This document shows, one piece after another, positions 1 to 12,222 of a stretch of DNA of 64,000 nt; the first letter of the stretch is position 1; each line of letters opens with the position of its first letter. The translations under genes and the position numbers were made by a program. Below the pieces are notes generated by a model, which saw only the letters and a list, made by a program, of their open reading frames with translations, was not told the origin of the DNA and searched no databases. Source of the stretch: Calonectria ilicicola (Eukaryota > Ascomycota > Sordariomycetes > Hypocreales > Nectriaceae); NCBI GenBank assembly GCA_020809705.1, contig CP085827.1, positions 3,658,001 to 3,722,000 of the forward strand, read 5' to 3'.

Positions 1-2030
1 TAGTAAAGGACATCAATTTAGTTCCCATTTTCGAACCAGGCACAGAAACACGAGAGGTGCGAGTGAAACCATCGAAGAAGGAGCGCATGAATGCACATTT
101 GATCCTCAAGGATTCAATGAACGGCTTTGGGCGGAGCTGAGCGTGTTGGAAAATGCCGAGCAAGCTATGGAAAGACTGACATCGCTAGCTTCTGAGATCA
201 AGTTTGACAAATTGCATAGCCAGCATACTTGTCTAACTTGCTTGTCTCATTGCCCAGCTAATATTCTTCCCTGTGGGAGATTCGGTCATGGGATTTGCCA
301 AATATGTCTACAACGCTTCTCAAGAAGTCGAATAAATATTTCCATGCTCACCATGACGAGTTGCCCTCTCGGTTGCAGGTTTGATAGACCCTGGGTTATC
401 AGAGTGAAACCGGAGATGGCCGGCCCGCGCATATTAGCACTTGATGGGTAGGACAGCGACAGGTGTTTGCACTATGCGGCCAAGATGCTAACGAAAAAGC
501 AGTGGTGGTGTGCGGAGCATCGTAGAACTCATGATATTGAACACAATTGAGAAAGAGATTCGTCGCGAGGTGGGATTTGACATCCCCATCAAGGAATTTT
601 TTGATCTTGTAATTGGGACGAGCACTGGTAAGAAATTTTGTCCTTCAATTAAAAATAAATATGCTAAAATACTAGGCGCCATAATCGCTCTTGATGTTTT
701 TCATGGAGATTTGTCGTCTGATGAAAGCATCTCAAACTTTCGTGCATTAGCAAGGAGGACATTCTCACACGGGCAAGGGTTGAAGATTGCTTTCATTAAA
801 TCCTTGATGCAAAAATTCCATGATTTTAGGCAGGGAAATAACGATGAAATAAATGGTGCCCTCAGACACCAATTCCGTAAACACTCCCCCCATCTATTCG
901 GCGGGGAAGATTGGGTCAAAGTGGGTGTTATCGCGTGTCTCGAAGGACGCAAGCAACCCACGCTAATAGCAAACTACTCGAGAGATCCAACTCCAATGGA
1001 CAATGGTAGATCAATCACGTACACTCGGAAAATTTGACAGCTAGACCGCTAACATGATCTAGAAGATATCGAATTTTCTCGGCAAAATCACCAGCGTAGG
1101 GACTTCAAGGTTTGGGAAGCGTGAGTAAAACGCGTAAACATCTCGGATCCTACTTACAAGCACTAATTTATTTCAAGGGCGAGAGCAGCAACGGCCGATC
1201 TCATTCATTTCAATCCATTCGTGCATCGTGAAACGAGAAAGACATATGTGGATGGTAGCATTGTGCGAAATAATCCCATTCAAGTCGCTTACGACGAATA
1301 CCCAAAGATTTGGCCTAGCTCTAATCCACCAGATATCATTGTATCAATTGGCACTGGACTCGTCGTTGATTCGAATGGCAATTTGAAACAGAGTCGAAGT
1401 TCCCGACTAGAGGTGCTGATGGCACTGCTCCCCCGAGCCATTCAAAAGCAATTCGAAATAGCCTTTGATGTGGTTGGAAGTACATTAGACTGCCGAGAGA
1501 CCTGGCATGGTTTTAAAAGGGATGTAAAAAGAGCACTTCCCTCCACTCAGCTGCACAAGCATTGCCACCGTCTAAATGTTTATACATCACAGCGTGTAAA
1601 CATAGGTGATATTGACAAATTGGAGATACTGGAGCAGGAGTGCAAAGAATATCTTGATCGCCCCCACAAAACAATTGAGAATATGACAAAACGGCTCCTG
1701 GCGTCGCTATTCTACTTCGCGGGGGAACTAAAAGATGAAATGAACCGAAAACGCATTTTTGGGCGCATATGTTGCAGACTTGATCCAAGAGAGTCTTACG
1801 GCAAAAGGTTGCTTGAATTGGGCTTACGGTTTCATCTTCGGGAGGCTCTTCCGGGTGGAACGTCGCCAGAGGGAACTGATATCCATCTTGCTGATCGAGG
1901 TGATCCGTTTGATGCTACGGATTTGTCAATTAGTGTTGTGTTCGTAACCAGGAGGGGGGTCTATAAGCGGTCAATTGGAGTAAAACTGCCAGGCTGGGAT
2001 GATTGGGTGCCAATATCCGGATTTCATTAG
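1..2030 (+). CDS. Patatin-like phospholipase with RING-like zinc finger (5' end outside window)
   Basis: Partial gene. Visible exons: 2..447, 503..627, 676..1005, 1063..1120 and 1178..2030; the frame is already open at the left edge. A RING-like Cys/His cluster (CLTC, then LPCG, GHGIC, QIC and CPLGC) is encoded at about 227-385. The patatin domain follows: oxyanion loop LDGGGVR formed across the first intron, nucleophile elbow GTSTG whose last Gly codon is split by the second intron, and the dyad Asp in YVDGSIVRNNP (about 1250). The C-terminal ~150 residues resemble the C2-like tail of fungal patatin proteins. Family knowledge: Ser-Asp dyad acyl hydrolases acting on phospholipids; fungal versions with extra N-terminal domains are often linked to signalling or immunity-like roles. 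The role here is inference. No NB-ARC or repeat domain is visible, but the N-terminus is missing. Confidence 0.85.
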
Positions 2031-3340
2031 GTCATCATCGAGTCACATACTCTCTGCAGCCTGCATTCGCGCTTTGCGATTAGGTGATGGTGCAGTTGAC
2101 GGGCTAGATGCCACAAGTTACCATACCCCATTACGTCGTTTGCTCCACGATGGAGACCTTGGCAATTAGAGATTAGGCGGCTCCGCTTATCTGGTTTTAA
2201 TTTGAGATTATTATCCTAAGCTTATGTTATGAACAGGAATTGAGTCAGTAAATGAAGCCTTCCTATCCACAACCCGCAAGGGTTATCAGCGGACCGGGCC
2301 AACGTATGATTGAACCGGCGAATAGGATCCAAAGGATGACGGCGACCATCGATGTCCATGGGCCGTTTATCGCAAGCCACGACGAGTAGGGATTCGGGCC
2401 GGTAGTTGCCACCGTCACCAAGTTGGCGCTGAGCGGCTCCGCACCGACAAGCGCCAGAGGCGTCTAGACCGTCGGGCCAGAACAACTAGCACGTGCCGAG
2501 TCAGCCTCATGCCCCTATCCGGAGCCAGAGTCGAGTGCCGAGCCAATCATGAGGAGTGTGATGCAGCTACCCGAATCCAGGCGCAGAAGGGAATGGGCAA
2601 AGCCGATGATGGCAGAAGTCAATTCGAGTCCATGGCCGCAGCCATTGCCACAGTCATCGCCTTTTGCATCGTTGCGCCAGAGAAGAGTCACCCCCTTGCA
2701 TTTGCATCCCGTAATTTCTTCACCATGACGGCCAACTACGTCACATGGACGAGCTGAAAGTCTCGATCGTTGCTATCCAACGCCTTCTTCGGCGACCTTC
2801 CTAAATCGTCTTGGACATGGGGCTGGTTGTTCGGACTCAGCGACACTATTACGCAGCAAAAACTGGTGGGGACGCGGGGATTATGGGGTTGCCCACAATC
2901 GAGAACGCCTCTTAATCCACCATCGCGCGGTAGGAGCTGGGAAACGGATCGCTAGGCTGTCCAATGGCCGTGCGCAATCAAGTGGTCAATGAACCGTGAT
3001 AGGATGATAGCGACTTTTGGGAGCATTTTCACCGACAAAGCCTAGAAGCTTTTTAGCGTCCTCTAGCGCAGCCCAACGCGGAGTGATAGCAGCTGCGTCT
3101 GCACGGCTGATGCGAAGCCTAGACCTTCCCAGCTTGGAAGATCCGGGGGAGGCGAACGATGTTACCATGACCATGATGATGGATTGTAGTGAGTGAATAC
3201 AAATTGGTCGAGAAATCCCGTTCAGAATTACGAATCCAGAGTATCGCTTTCTTCTCTACTATCCATCCATCCTCCTTCACCCCTCACTTACCTTTACAAA
3301 ACCCTTCCCATCTAATTATCGCCTGCATAACTGGAGTACG
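2031..3340. other. Intergenic, no gene recognised
   Basis: About 1.3 kb between the patatin gene and the permease. Only short reading frames (up to 87 codons) occur on either strand, with no recognisable motif and no convincing splice joins. The last few hundred bases are presumably the permease promoter; a pyrimidine-rich stretch lies at about 3250-3310. Confidence 0.6.
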
Positions 3341-5177
3341 ATGGCGGAAGCTTCTCCCCCCAGTGGCGAGTTCGATAAGGGCCCCGAGATTGAAGTCAAG
3401 GGAGCCCATGATGAAGAACGCGGCGAATCGGAGCCCAGCGGCACCTTGCAGCGAGATCTGCGCAACAGACACATGCAAATGATCGCCATTGGTATGATCG
3501 CCAATAAGATATTCCTATCATGGATGAACGCTGTACTCACATTGAATCAGGTGGCGCTATTGGCGCTGGTCTTTTCGTCGGATCCGGTGGTGCCCTGCAA
3601 AAGGGTGGCCCCGCAGCTCTGGTATGCCTTCAAACGATTTGCATGCCAAGGCGAATTCTAATCGGCTTCTAGGTTATCGGATATCTTATCATTGGCTTCA
3701 TGCTTCTGATGACGACCAATGCCCTTGCAGAGATGGCCGTGTTGTACCCAGTCAACGGTGCCTTCTTCACTTACATTGTCCGTTTCGTTGATCCATCATG
3801 GGGTTTCGCTATGGGTTGGCAATACGCCCTTGCTTGGTTGACTGTCCTGCCATTTGAGCTCATCGCTGCAAGCATTACCATTGAGTTTTGGCGGGATGAT
3901 ATCAACATGGGTGTTTGGGTTGCCATCTTCCTGTTTGCCCTCATTGTTGTTCAATTCTTTGGTGTCAAGGGTTATGGAGAGAGTAAGTCTAACCAATTGG
4001 AGTCTGACACCGTACCAAGCTAACGCATTTTGCAGTTGAGTTCGTTCTCAGTATCATCAAGATCCTTGCTTGCATTGGCTTCATGATCCTTGGCATCATT
4101 ATCAACTGTGGTGGCGTTGGCGACCGCGGCTATCTTGGCGCCAAGTACTGGCATGATCCTGGTGCCTTCAGAAACGGCTTCACTGGCTTCTGCTCCGTGT
4201 TTGTCGTCGCCGCTTTTGCCTTTGGTGGTACTGAGCTTGTCGGCCTTGCTGCTGCTGAGTCTGCTAGCCCACGCAAGTCCATCCCCACGGCTACCAAGCA
4301 GGTCTTCTGGCGTATCTCCATCTTCTATGTCGTCAACCTGTTCATCCTCGGTCTTATCCTTCCTGCCAGCGACCCGCGTCTCATGGGTTCCCACGGTGCC
4401 AACACCAAGGCCTCGCCTTTCGTGCTCGCCATCCAGGATGCCGGTATCAAAGTTCTGCCCTCGATCTTCAACGCTGTCATTACCATCTCAGTGCTTAGCG
4501 TTGCAAACTCGTGCACATTTGGCTCTACCCGAACGATGCAAGCCATGGCCCAGCGCGGTATGGCTCCTAAGGTTCTCTCTTATGTTGACAAGAAGGGCCG
4601 TCCCGTTTGGTGCATTGTTATTCAAATCGCATTCGGTTTCCTTGCCTTTATCGGAGAGTCTGGCAAGAGCGGCGACGTTTTTGGCTGGCTGCTTGCCCTC
4701 ACTGGTCTGGCATACCTCTTGGTTTGGGGCACAATTTGCTGGACGCACATCCGCATGCGAGCTGGTTTCAAAGCCCAGGGCATGCCCGTGGACCGCATTC
4801 CCTACAAGAGCCCATTCGGTGTTATTGGTAGCTACATTGGCGTCTTCCTCAATTTCATCGCCTTGCTCGCCACCTTCTACAATGCCCTCTACGTAAGTAC
4901 TTCTGTTTGACCAATTGTTAATCGCCGAGACTAACCATTTGCATAGCCAACTGCCGGTGCCAAGCCTACTGCTGAGGGCTTTTTCCAGTCGTATCTGGCC
5001 TTCCCCGTGAGCATTGTGCTTTACGTCGGCTGGAAGCTTTACAGCCGCAACTGGCGCTTGTATGTCCCCACTTCTGAGATGGATCTTCAGACGGGCATCA
5101 ACCTGCTCGATGAATCCGAGATTGAGGAGCCCGAGCACAAGTCGCTGCCCAGGCGTCTTATCTCTTTTCTCGTTTAG
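3341..5177 (+). CDS. Amino-acid permease, AAT family (Gap1/Can1-like)
   Basis: Exons 3341..3491, 3551..3621, 3673..3982, 4036..4892 and 4947..5177 give 539 aa. This is a plasma-membrane amino acid/H+ symporter of the APC superfamily with about 12 membrane segments. The first helix carries the family signature IGGAIGAGLFVGSG (around residues 50-63), created by the first splice junction. Typical fungal AAT features follow: the PVNGAFFTYI block, ALAWLTVLPFELIAA, the FGGTELVGLAAAE loop and SNSCTFGSTR-like text (here ANSCTFGSTR). The N-terminal ~45 residues are hydrophilic and acidic, and the C-terminal tail ends DESEIEEPEHKSLPRRLISF. All introns are 51-59 nt with GT-AG ends. Substrate range cannot be read from the sequence; a broad-specificity permease is the likeliest guess. 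Confidence 0.92.
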
Positions 5178-5655
5178 ATGGTTATGGGAATGTAGCGCTT
5201 TTTGTTTATTTAACGCAGAAATGATGATATCCTCATAGAGTTAGACCTCTTTGTATATACACAGTTATCCAACCTTTAAGGTTGCACTAGGATGTGCAGT
5301 CAGATCAATCTCCAATTGATTGCTTTTATCCACGCAGCACCAGCTTGTCCTCTCGATATTATGGTAGATTTTATTGCGGGTCTCAACGACTGATTTTAAT
5401 TCGTGTAAAAATGAATTGTTGTAAAATCATTCACCTGTTGATGAGCTAACAGAGTAAGCGCCGATTCGGAGGTTTCTACAATAGGTAACAAAGCGTTCAA
5501 CGTGATAAGGGGGCAATGCACCTGGACCGTGTGCTGGTCTGGTCAGTCATAACTGGGATCTCAGCCCCAAGCCCGGACCACATCCAAACACTGCTCTTGA
5601 TTGCTTTCATGCATGATTTTCCATTGCTTCATTTTGACCGGACATTATCACGATT
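5178..5655. other. Intergenic
   Basis: Holds the permease 3' UTR (AT-rich from 5200) and the upstream region of the next gene. No further reading frame or RNA gene seen. Confidence 0.6.
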
Positions 5656-6920
5656 ATGAAGCATCAAACTGAGCAATTTAACGAATGTGGAAGCAATCAA
5701 GAAGCCTACAACAATTCCAGCGAGGAAGAACATGCAACCAAGAAATCACGAAACGAGCCGCCGTCCTCACCAGCCCTCCAACCGAGAGCGCTGACTCCAC
5801 CAACCTGCCAAAACGTCTTCACTGATAAATGCACATATTTCAAGATCCCTCCGGAGATAAGGAGAGACATTCTGATAATTGCCTTCGGGGACCGGCGCAT
5901 CCATCTAGATGTTGATTGTGATCGCCCAGATGCAGGTTTCTCCTTGAGTGATCCTATTTTCAATGAACATCATGAGGTTGATAATGTCATGTCAGAACGA
6001 GCTGCACATGATTCTAAATGCGTCATCGAGGCTCAAACAAAACCTTGGCAATGGAGGAGCTCCGTTTGCCACCGCTCCCCACCTGTCTCTAAGGTATTGG
6101 CATCATCAGGTCCTCTAAAGAAAGGTGTTAGCTGTTGTCATTCATCCTCAGGCAATGTGCCAGATCAATGCCAGATTGGGATTATGGGCTGGTTATTATC
6201 TTGTCGCCAGAAGTAAGAACAGCATTGTTTTTTCCATCAGGTACAAGAAAATGACTGACTTAATTTGGCAGTTATCAAGAGGCCATCAACGTTCTATACT
6301 CGACCAACACCATCGTAATGGCAAGCGAGCTGATGATCTCCCATCTTCCAAATCTCCTATTACCTCAGCGGCTTGCTACAATGATGTCACTTGAGATCTG
6401 TTGGCCTTTGAAAACACGAGCTGTTGAAGATGATCCTGACGATGTGACTGAATTCATTGACATTTTCTATGATTATCCCGAGGTTTTTGATCAAGATTAT
6501 CTAGAGCTTGTCTTGCAGAGCTTGCCATCTAGCTTCTCTGCCTTGCGGCATCTTGATCTATTTCTGGAAGAGACATATGAATTTTGCTTCTGCGATGGGT
6601 CGAACTATCTCCCAATCGTCAAAAACCATCTTGACCCATTTGCTCGGCGCATGGTCACACATGATAGATTCGTTGTTTGGCTTCCTGAGATTATGTATCA
6701 ATCTGTTCTTAAGGATGCAAAAAGAATGCCCCTGAACGCAAGCAGCGAAACTTCAGCCAATTTATTTGAACGAATCTGGCGGTCTTATAATGGCGAAATG
6801 ACGACTATGCAGTTTTCAGATGCCAAGAGTTATTCTGGACCTGCATCTCACGTTGCTGGGTCCAGAATTGGTGGAAGTCGTAGTGGGTACTGGATTGTGA
6901 ATAGATCAGCACAGAAATAA
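5656..6920 (+). CDS. Fungal DUF7730-like protein, function unknown
   Basis: Exons 5656..6212 and 6272..6920, 401 aa. The intron (59 nt, GTAAGA...GGCAG) joins SCRQ to NYQEAINVLYSTNT. After a hydrophilic N-terminus with a KKSR basic patch (residues ~30-35) comes the pattern FKIPPEIRRDILIIAFGDRRIHLDV. This and the later INVLYSTNT...LPNLLLPQRL block are the hallmark of a widespread fungal family (DUF7730, often labelled F-box-like or hypothetical). The start resembles a degenerate F-box (IPPEIR). No catalytic motif is visible. Family members are numerous in filamentous fungi and lack a known role. The assignment rests on motif memory, so the family name is moderately sure while the coding status and splice are strong. 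Confidence 0.72.
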
Positions 6921-7165
6921 TCTTTGCCGGTCTCTTCTAGTGTGATAAGCTGTTTGGGGGCTTTCAACAAAATTGTCTTAATTTATTCATTTTACTTCTA
7001 CATCTGTCCACCATGTCTCATCCACTCTTGCAAAAGAAAAAGAAGTTGCAACAATTATCCCCTATCTCTTATTTCTGTTAACGGTCAAACGTACACTCGC
7101 TATTCCAAAAACGCCAGAACGTGGTATTTTACTGAAACTCGGCCTCAAACTTCCCAATTCTTCCA

Positions 7166-8003
7166 TCATGGCGCCTCGTATATCGGACGTTGCGTCTGAG
7201 CCGGGGCTTCGTAGATACCTTGAGGGCTTTGTACTGGAGGGTTTCCTTCTGGAGGCTGTATCCAGGCCGACTCTTGCCCAGGAGACTTGCTATCCGTCGG
7301 GGGCGGCGGCTGGGCTTGTGAGCTATTTGCCCCAGTGTTTCTCTTCCGAATTTGCTTCCAGATCAAGAACCCAATGCCGCCTAATACCAAAAGCCCACCT
7401 ATTGTTGCCCCCACTGCGATACCAGCAACGGCTCCTGTCGATAAACTGGAATCGGAGGAGTCGTTCGCCCCTGATGTAGCTTCGGATGTCGAGGATGTTG
7501 TGGCCTGGCCTGTGGCATGTTTTGAGGCCGAGGCAGTGGCTGTAGATGTGTCTGGGATAGAAACGTTGAAATAGTGGGATGTGGCATCGACATCGTCGCT
7601 ATCGTGAGGGTGAATTTCGAGATAGAAAACTGCACTTTCGCCTTTTCTCACATTTGTGCCCCAACCGTCGAGCGTTACTGTCCAGATGAGACTCGTCGAC
7701 CTTGAATCATCTATTCAATTATTAGCAACCACGTAGATCTGACTTCGAAAACGGCTTACTCAGAAGAGTATCATAGTAATAGTCTGTATCAGATGCCATT
7801 GGATACTCTTGCCAGATGAGAAGGTCCATGGTGGTCAAATTTGAGCTCCATTGTAAATCAACCTTTTGTCCCACACTGTAGGACGGGTTATCTTGGTAGT
7901 TGCCTGTCGGACCATCGGCAGGGGGCTGAGAAAAGGAGCTCTCGGAGAGCACGATATCAAACAGTGAAACTAGAGTCAGACATAAAAGTGTTGACAGATT
8001 CAT
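7166..8003 (-). CDS. Secreted single-pass membrane protein with Ser/Thr-rich stalk
   Basis: Exons 7760..8003 and 7166..7710 (minus strand), 262 aa; the 49-nt intron is 7711..7759. An N-terminal signal peptide (MNLSTLLCLTLVSLFDIVLS) is followed by an extracellular domain of about 110 residues with the pattern YSVGQKVDLQWSSN...DLLIWQE...SLIWTVTLDG, like the beta-sandwich ectodomain of many fungal surface proteins. A Ser/Thr/Ala-rich stalk (likely O-mannosylated) comes next, then a TM helix (AGIAVGATIGGLLVLGGIGF), a basic stop-transfer KQIRKR and a Pro/Gln-rich cytoplasmic tail with repeated QxPIYEAP-like text (IYEAP twice). The architecture resembles Mid2/Wsc-type sensors, but no WSC domain is present. 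Role unknown; a cell-surface sensor or adhesin is inference. Confidence 0.8.
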
Positions 8004-10574
8004 TCTGAGTGTCCTCGGTCATGAGACCAATTCGAGTCTGGCCAGCCCCAGTTTTCGGTTTCAACGAAAAACCTCTATCCAAAGCCAAGAAGAAAGAGGA
8101 GAGTAGAAAATCGGCCGCTCCATGGAATGGCCTCAACCCCGTATATGCCTTATTGCCTTAATGCGCGTGTCAGCTTGTTGGTCGTCAAACAGACTTGAAG
8201 CCCACTTCTCAGCACGAACACAACATGAAGCATCCACATGGATTAGCCTCAGCCCCCAGAGCGGATGAATAAGCGCAAGCCGCACCAATAGAATCATGGT
8301 GAAAGAATCCTTCTCGTAAAGGTGAGACGACAAGTAAGCACGATGCTGCACGCATGACGGCGCCAAGAGATTTTGGTACTTTCGATCCGCCCCCACCAGT
8401 CATTGGCGTAGCGACCAACCAAGCTGGGACACGAACAAGTAATCACCATGACTCCACATCTTATCCAACCAATTTTATCATCGGATTTAAGCCTTAGCCC
8501 ATGCTTAATGTTAAATATAGATCGTCTTGAGAAATAATTAGAAAATTACGCATTAGTAAAACCAGCAAGTGTCTTTGGTCTTTGTACATGACGTGATGCA
8601 GGGCGTGGAATGGAACGGTTTCTTAGGAGCGCGATAAACCAATTTATTTTAAACCTGTTCATATTTTACTCTTTTCACGCTTTTTTTTTTTCTGCACTGG
8701 CCCGTAATGAGCAGGGTATCAATACATAGCTATGATTCCAGATGAATTGAGAAGCTCTTGTTGTGCCAATTGAAGGGTCTATCTGTATTCCTTATCGCTG
8801 TTGTCGCCAGCTAGCTATTCTGGCGGTCAGAGCCGCTTTGACCCGTGGGTCTAGTTGGTGCTGTTGGTGGCAGCGCAGCCCGGATGAGGCTGAGGCCGGC
8901 CCTGTAAGGCAAGGATGACCTTCTCACTGTTGTTGGCGATACATCTATGTGAAATCAGCCTGTTACTGTGTTGGTCAGGTTGGGCTTTTAGGGCTATCCA
9001 CAAAGTTTGACACGGAGCTAAACACTTTGGGAAATGTAGAGTTAAGTACTGTTGCTTGACTTTAGCCCTGACATTCTCAAACACACGAGCCCTCTTACTG
9101 TAGACTCTGCAGTCTGTATGAGTATCAAGTTTCTATCCAAAGCCAACTGTATATGGTGGCATTCTCATTTGACGAACCGTCTGATCAGCCCGTTTAAGGA
9201 GTTCAGATGGCGCAGCGCTTACTTGCAGTTGAATCTGCACATCCTGCCCAATAATATCATTCATAGGCCAGAGCAGTACCAAGCCAAATACTCTAATTTT
9301 TACCGAGAATGAGTATACAAACTTATTCAGAGAACTACGAGAGACAGGATGGTTCACAGTTACCATGAACCACAAGACCAACACCAAAATTGGGTGGCCT
9401 GCTGACCGATTTGAAATCCGGTATAAATCGGCAGAGATTTATTTCCCTGGTGCATTTGTCATCCCAAATAGCTCTCGCCACATAGAAATATGGATCATCA
9501 ACATGGTAATTAGGATAGCGGGTTGCCGTTCCGTTTTGGATAACAAATACCACGTTCGCAAGAGCCCTGGAGAGAAAGCGCCAGATGACGGAGATCAGAA
9601 ATTTGGTGTCTAGAAATTTGAGCTTCCAAATCGTTCACGCCTTTCTCTTAGACGCATGATACCAGCACGAGCTTAGAGAATCTCAGTACTGTTAGATTTA
9701 CAAGACAATGTAATGCCAAATCACGCACTCCTTCAAATTCGGACTAGAGGAAGATCACGCCTTTAGTATTTTCTTTGTCGAAAGACAGACCACCGCGAAC
9801 TCTGTGTCTTGGGGGGTTGTTAGTTGTAGCCTCTTAGTTATCAAGTCGGATGATAATTCTAAGGATAGTGATAAAATTTGTGTGTGAAAGTTGCTTGTTG
9901 CGAGCTAAAAGCTCCTCCAAGCACCACTTTATCCTTGGGCTTTAACCAACTATAGGGTAGGTCAGACTTACTTGGCCAACATGGTCGCAACCCGGTCAAA
10001 TTACTTACAATCACCTCTCATTACATGGATGGTTAAGTTGTTCGGTTTTCATAGGAGAAGCAAAGAAAGAAGAGTGCAGAATTGGTAAATGAGGTGGATT
10101 TGGAGCATTGTTAGACTATAGTATTTTGATCTGAATTGACTTATAGGGGGCATTCATGGAGAATTTAAGAGCAAAGCTTTACTTTATACTCGATCTCAAC
10201 ACGGCAGATCTTACAATTGCCTTGCACAGCGAGACATCAATATACTTTATGGCATATATTAAAGAAAAGAAAAAGGCCACTTGTAAAGCCATACATCTCA
10301 CTTCACATTTCCTCCTCTTCTTCTTCCTGCTCCTTCCGCCCCACTTTGAGGGCAAGCGATGCATGCTAGTTTTTGCAAATTGCAGCACACAAACCCTTTC
10401 TAGGCTCTAAAAAAGGGTTGATAAATGTGATTTCTATGAGTATTATAGTTTTTTAGTATCACCGTGATCACTTGTTTAGCCATATTGATTATTTGAATGA
10501 TGAAAGTGTATTTAAAAACCTTAGCGGGGCGTCTCTAACGAGAATCTACATGTAGGTGTTTTTCTCAGACATCT
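8004..10574. other. 2.6-kb stretch without a supportable gene
   Basis: Short open frames occur on both strands. The best are on the minus strand at 9335..9553 and 9133..9387, but they cannot be joined with credible introns into a recognisable protein. The region has AT-rich patches (8480-8540, 10140-10280) and a poly-T run at about 8682. It may hold a decayed gene; nothing firm can be said. Confidence 0.5.
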
Positions 10575-12222
10575 CTATACGGTTTGCACTGTAACGTTCT
10601 CCCCATTGGCAATACTTCGCTTCTTCTGCTTCCTCCACTCTTCAGCATATCTAACTCCAAATCCATGGTCGAAAACGTCTCGAATCTCCTCTAGTGTCAT
10701 GCCTGCAGCTTCGGGGTAGCAGAAGAAGACAAAAATGTAGCCGATAAGACACAAAGCCGCATAAAATCCGAAAGTACCGGACGGAGAAATTCCACGCATC
10801 ATGGACAAGAAAGTTGACGAGACGATGATATTGGGTCCCCAATTGCAGATGTTGATCAGGGTAGTTCCCATAGCACGGACTTCCATTGGGAGGAATTCGT
10901 TAGCTTGCCAGGGCACACAACCAAGACCGGCAGCATATGAAGCGACGAAAAGAATCATCGACACCAAAACGACGGTTGCTGGCCATCCAACGTGGTCATC
11001 TGTCAACTTCAGTGTGCTTCTATCGAGAGGAATCTGAGTGAAAACACCGGCGGCAAGGGCCAGGAAAACGGGCATTCCCCACATGGAGTAGAGCAAAAGT
11101 CTGCGACGTCCGACACGGTCGATGAGGAAGATCGAAAGGAAGGTGAAGACCCAGTTTGTGGCTGTGGTAATGGTTCCGACAGCGATGGGGTTGTCGAAAC
11201 CAACAATTTGGAACAGGGTGCTGGAGTAATACATGAGAGTATTAAAGCCGCAAAGCTGCTGCATAGCCATCAGGCCGCAAGCAACAATGGCTGCCCTACG
11301 GTTGGGTCCGTTGGTGACAATGCTAGTGAGCGACTTGCGAGCAGAGACCTCCTCGTTGAGGCTCTTGGCATAGTCAACATCCTGCTGAATTTGCGAAACC
11401 ATCATCTGGATTTGTTGTTCATTGGCAGTGGGATACATTCTGCGAATGACACTGACGCACTCTTCGCGGCGGTTGTGGAAGAGAAGCTGACGAGGAGACT
11501 CAGGACACCAGAACAGAAGGATTCCCAAAATGATGGAAGGAATGCCACCAAGTCCAACCATGTAGCGCCAGCCGTGTGCAACTTTATAAAAGGCAGCATC
11601 AAAACCATAGGCTAACAAAGAGCCGGTTCCTAGGAATACCATGTCGATCGAGATCATTCGGCCGCGATATTTGGCAGGTGAGATTTCGGCGATATACAGA
11701 GGGATAATCTGCAAGCACCAGAAGTCAGTTACACAAAGATCTCGATTTTCTCTTTCGAATATCACGTACCATAGAAGCAGAACCAACGCCAAGGCCAACG
11801 ACAACACGTCCAACAGACATTTGAATGATTGTGTATGAAGCAGCCTGAATGATGGCACCGAGAGTGAACAGCACAGAAGCAAACCAGATAGCAGGCTTTC
11901 GGCCATACTTGTCAGCAGTAACACCGGCGATGATCGCACCAATAAAGGCGCCACCCGCACACAGAGCAGTGATCAACTCCTTTTCGCTATCGCTGATTTC
12001 TCGACCGTCAAGGTCATCGCCGAGAACGACAAGAACACCAGAGATCACACCAGTATCGTAACCGAAGAGCATTCCACCGATGGCAGTTGCCACAACGCAG
12101 AGGTTGAGGAACAGGCCCGGCTTGGAGTCTTCGATTTCGTTGAGGCCCTTGAGGTTCTCGTCATGATCTTCGATATGCCGAGAATCTGGGGTAATTGCGA
12201 GTTCATCCTTTTTAGGACTCAT
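10575..12222 (-). CDS. MFS sugar/polyol transporter, myo-inositol transporter type
   Basis: Exons 11770..12222 and 10575..11708, 528 aa; the 61-nt intron is 11709..11769. Twelve-segment major-facilitator sugar porter. Hallmarks: GYDTGVISGVLV in TM1, DKYGRKPAI in loop 2-3 (GRK motif), PLYIAEISPAKYRGRM (PESPR-type half: WCPESPRQLLF), QQLCGFNTLMYYSS in TM7 (the QQxxGxNxxMYY signature seen in inositol carriers), DRVGRRRLLL in loop 8-9 and a PEAAGMTLEEI C-terminal motif. Start MSPKKDEL at 12222. It lies head-to-head with the dehydrogenase gene at 13379. Family members import myo-inositol with protons across the plasma membrane; another polyol or sugar is possible. Confidence 0.88.

Noticed and set aside
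2222..3174. Several 60-87 codon frames on both strands
   Set aside because: Short, mutually overlapping, no motifs and no splice logic.
4090..4896. 268-codon frame on the plus strand, +1 to the permease
   Set aside because: Overlaps the best-conserved permease exon in another frame; Ser/Leu-rich translation without motifs, a by-product of codon bias.
9133..9553. Two minus-strand frames (72 and 84 codons) that might be exons of one gene
   Set aside because: No intron of plausible length joins them in frame, and neither half matches a family I recognise; possibly a decayed gene, but not supportable.
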